The notes under the pieces were generated by a model that saw nothing but the letters and a program-made list of their open reading frames with translations, ran no database searches and was not told the DNA's origin. Source: Phaeovulum molybdatiresistens (lineage in GTDB: Bacteria > Pseudomonadota > Alphaproteobacteria > Rhodobacterales > Rhodobacteraceae). Taken from it: 64,000 nt of DNA. This document shows, one piece after another, positions 63,823 through 64,000 of the stretch. Position 1 is the stretch's first letter. Each line of letters starts with the position of its first letter. A program made the translations under genes and the position numbers. The stretch lies in the NCBI RefSeq assembly GCF_023544865.1, contig NZ_JAMJFX010000010.1, forward strand, positions 56,984 through 120,983. The letters are read 5' to 3'.

Positions 63823-64000
63823 TCATCCCAAACAATGGACCCAGGCCAGTGTAACTGCCTTATACCGGCCGTTTCGCAGACCTCTAAAAGCCCACAGGCC
63901 CGCGATGATCCAGGCAAGCCATGCCCTAACAGGCCGCTGAAATAGTCCCGGCTCGACAGTGGTTTGAGAACATGATTCACCCTCGGCACGATAACGGCGG
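63823..64000 (-). CDS. Possible C-terminal fragment of an unknown protein, continues beyond window
   Basis: On the minus strand a frame is open from the window edge for 58 codons to a TGA at 63825-63823. It contains a hydrophobic stretch RPVRAWLAWIIAGLWAFRGLRNGRYKAV. This is too little for a family call, and a longer overlapping frame in another phase (start at 63989) looks less protein-like. The 72 bases between it and the DUF1217 stop show nothing clear. Confidence 0.2.
   Translation of the reverse strand, partial: RRYRAEGESCSQTTVEPGLFQRPVRAWLAWIIAGLWAFRGLRNGRYKAVTLAWVHCLG

Noticed and set aside
62932..64000. Transposase or insertion sequence at the right end
   Set aside because: No terminal inverted repeats or transposase motifs were visible; the open frame at the edge is too short to identify.
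1..64000. CRISPR arrays or tandem repeat arrays
   Set aside because: No regularly spaced 25-40 base repeats were seen anywhere in the window.

Overview
The window is a GC-rich alphaproteobacterial chromosome segment and reads as Rhodobacterales (Paracoccaceae, Rhodobacter-like). Indicators are the regB-senC-regA-hvrA cluster with R. capsulatus-like protein lengths, a FlaF/FlbT-type flagellar locus, an MbfA gene with an Irr/ICE operator, AddAB instead of RecBCD, and alpha-type housekeeping neighbourhoods. No phage, insertion sequence, CRISPR array or rRNA operon was seen. Genes are tightly packed with many 1-25 bp overlaps, and no gene-free stretch exceeds 300 bases.

Layout. 1-6 kb: the 3' part of an M19 dipeptidase, then tamA-tamB (outer-membrane assembly). 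6-14.7 kb: idi, secB, fxsA, a Tim44-like gene, a probable mltA remnant, smr, a DUF900 lipoprotein hydrolase, hslV-membrane protein-hslU and a capsule-synthesis-like gene. 14.7-25.3 kb: a long minus-strand run (trxA, addA, addB, murU, amgK, tsaE, a PAS-only membrane protein) that ends against regB. 25.3-29.6 kb: redox control (RegB, SenC, RegA, HvrA), a LysR regulator and a divergent 29-codon ORF.

29.6-45.7 kb: HD phosphohydrolase, a secreted protein, glnK-amtB (ammonium), a class A PBP, mlaA-mlaC (lipid asymmetry), a type I secretion ABC/HlyD pair, a five-gene run (AEC permease, S-formylglutathione hydrolase, YaiI, HAD, ornithine cyclodeaminase), mbfA (iron export), a 55-aa exported protein and trhO. 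45.8-57.3 kb: pncA-pncB (NAD salvage), a Pit phosphate transporter, NUDIX, arfB, mtaB, dapF, tRNA-Lys, rpsT, an enoyl-CoA hydratase, fpg and ubiE-ubiB.

57.3-64 kb is a flagellar locus (flgD, fliK, a FlgJ-type rod-binding protein, flgN, fliC, flaF, flbT, DUF1217) whose last part is visibly richer in A/T. No single clearly novel system stands out. The observations most worth checking are a dispersed hairpin-plus-tail repeat placed directly after two stop codons, an apparent mltA remnant, a 29-codon ORF with a LysR-type operator, a terminator-like hairpin in the glnK leader, a PAS protein without a kinase domain in the regB run, and paired TTAN-N7-TTAN sites at two flagellar promoters.
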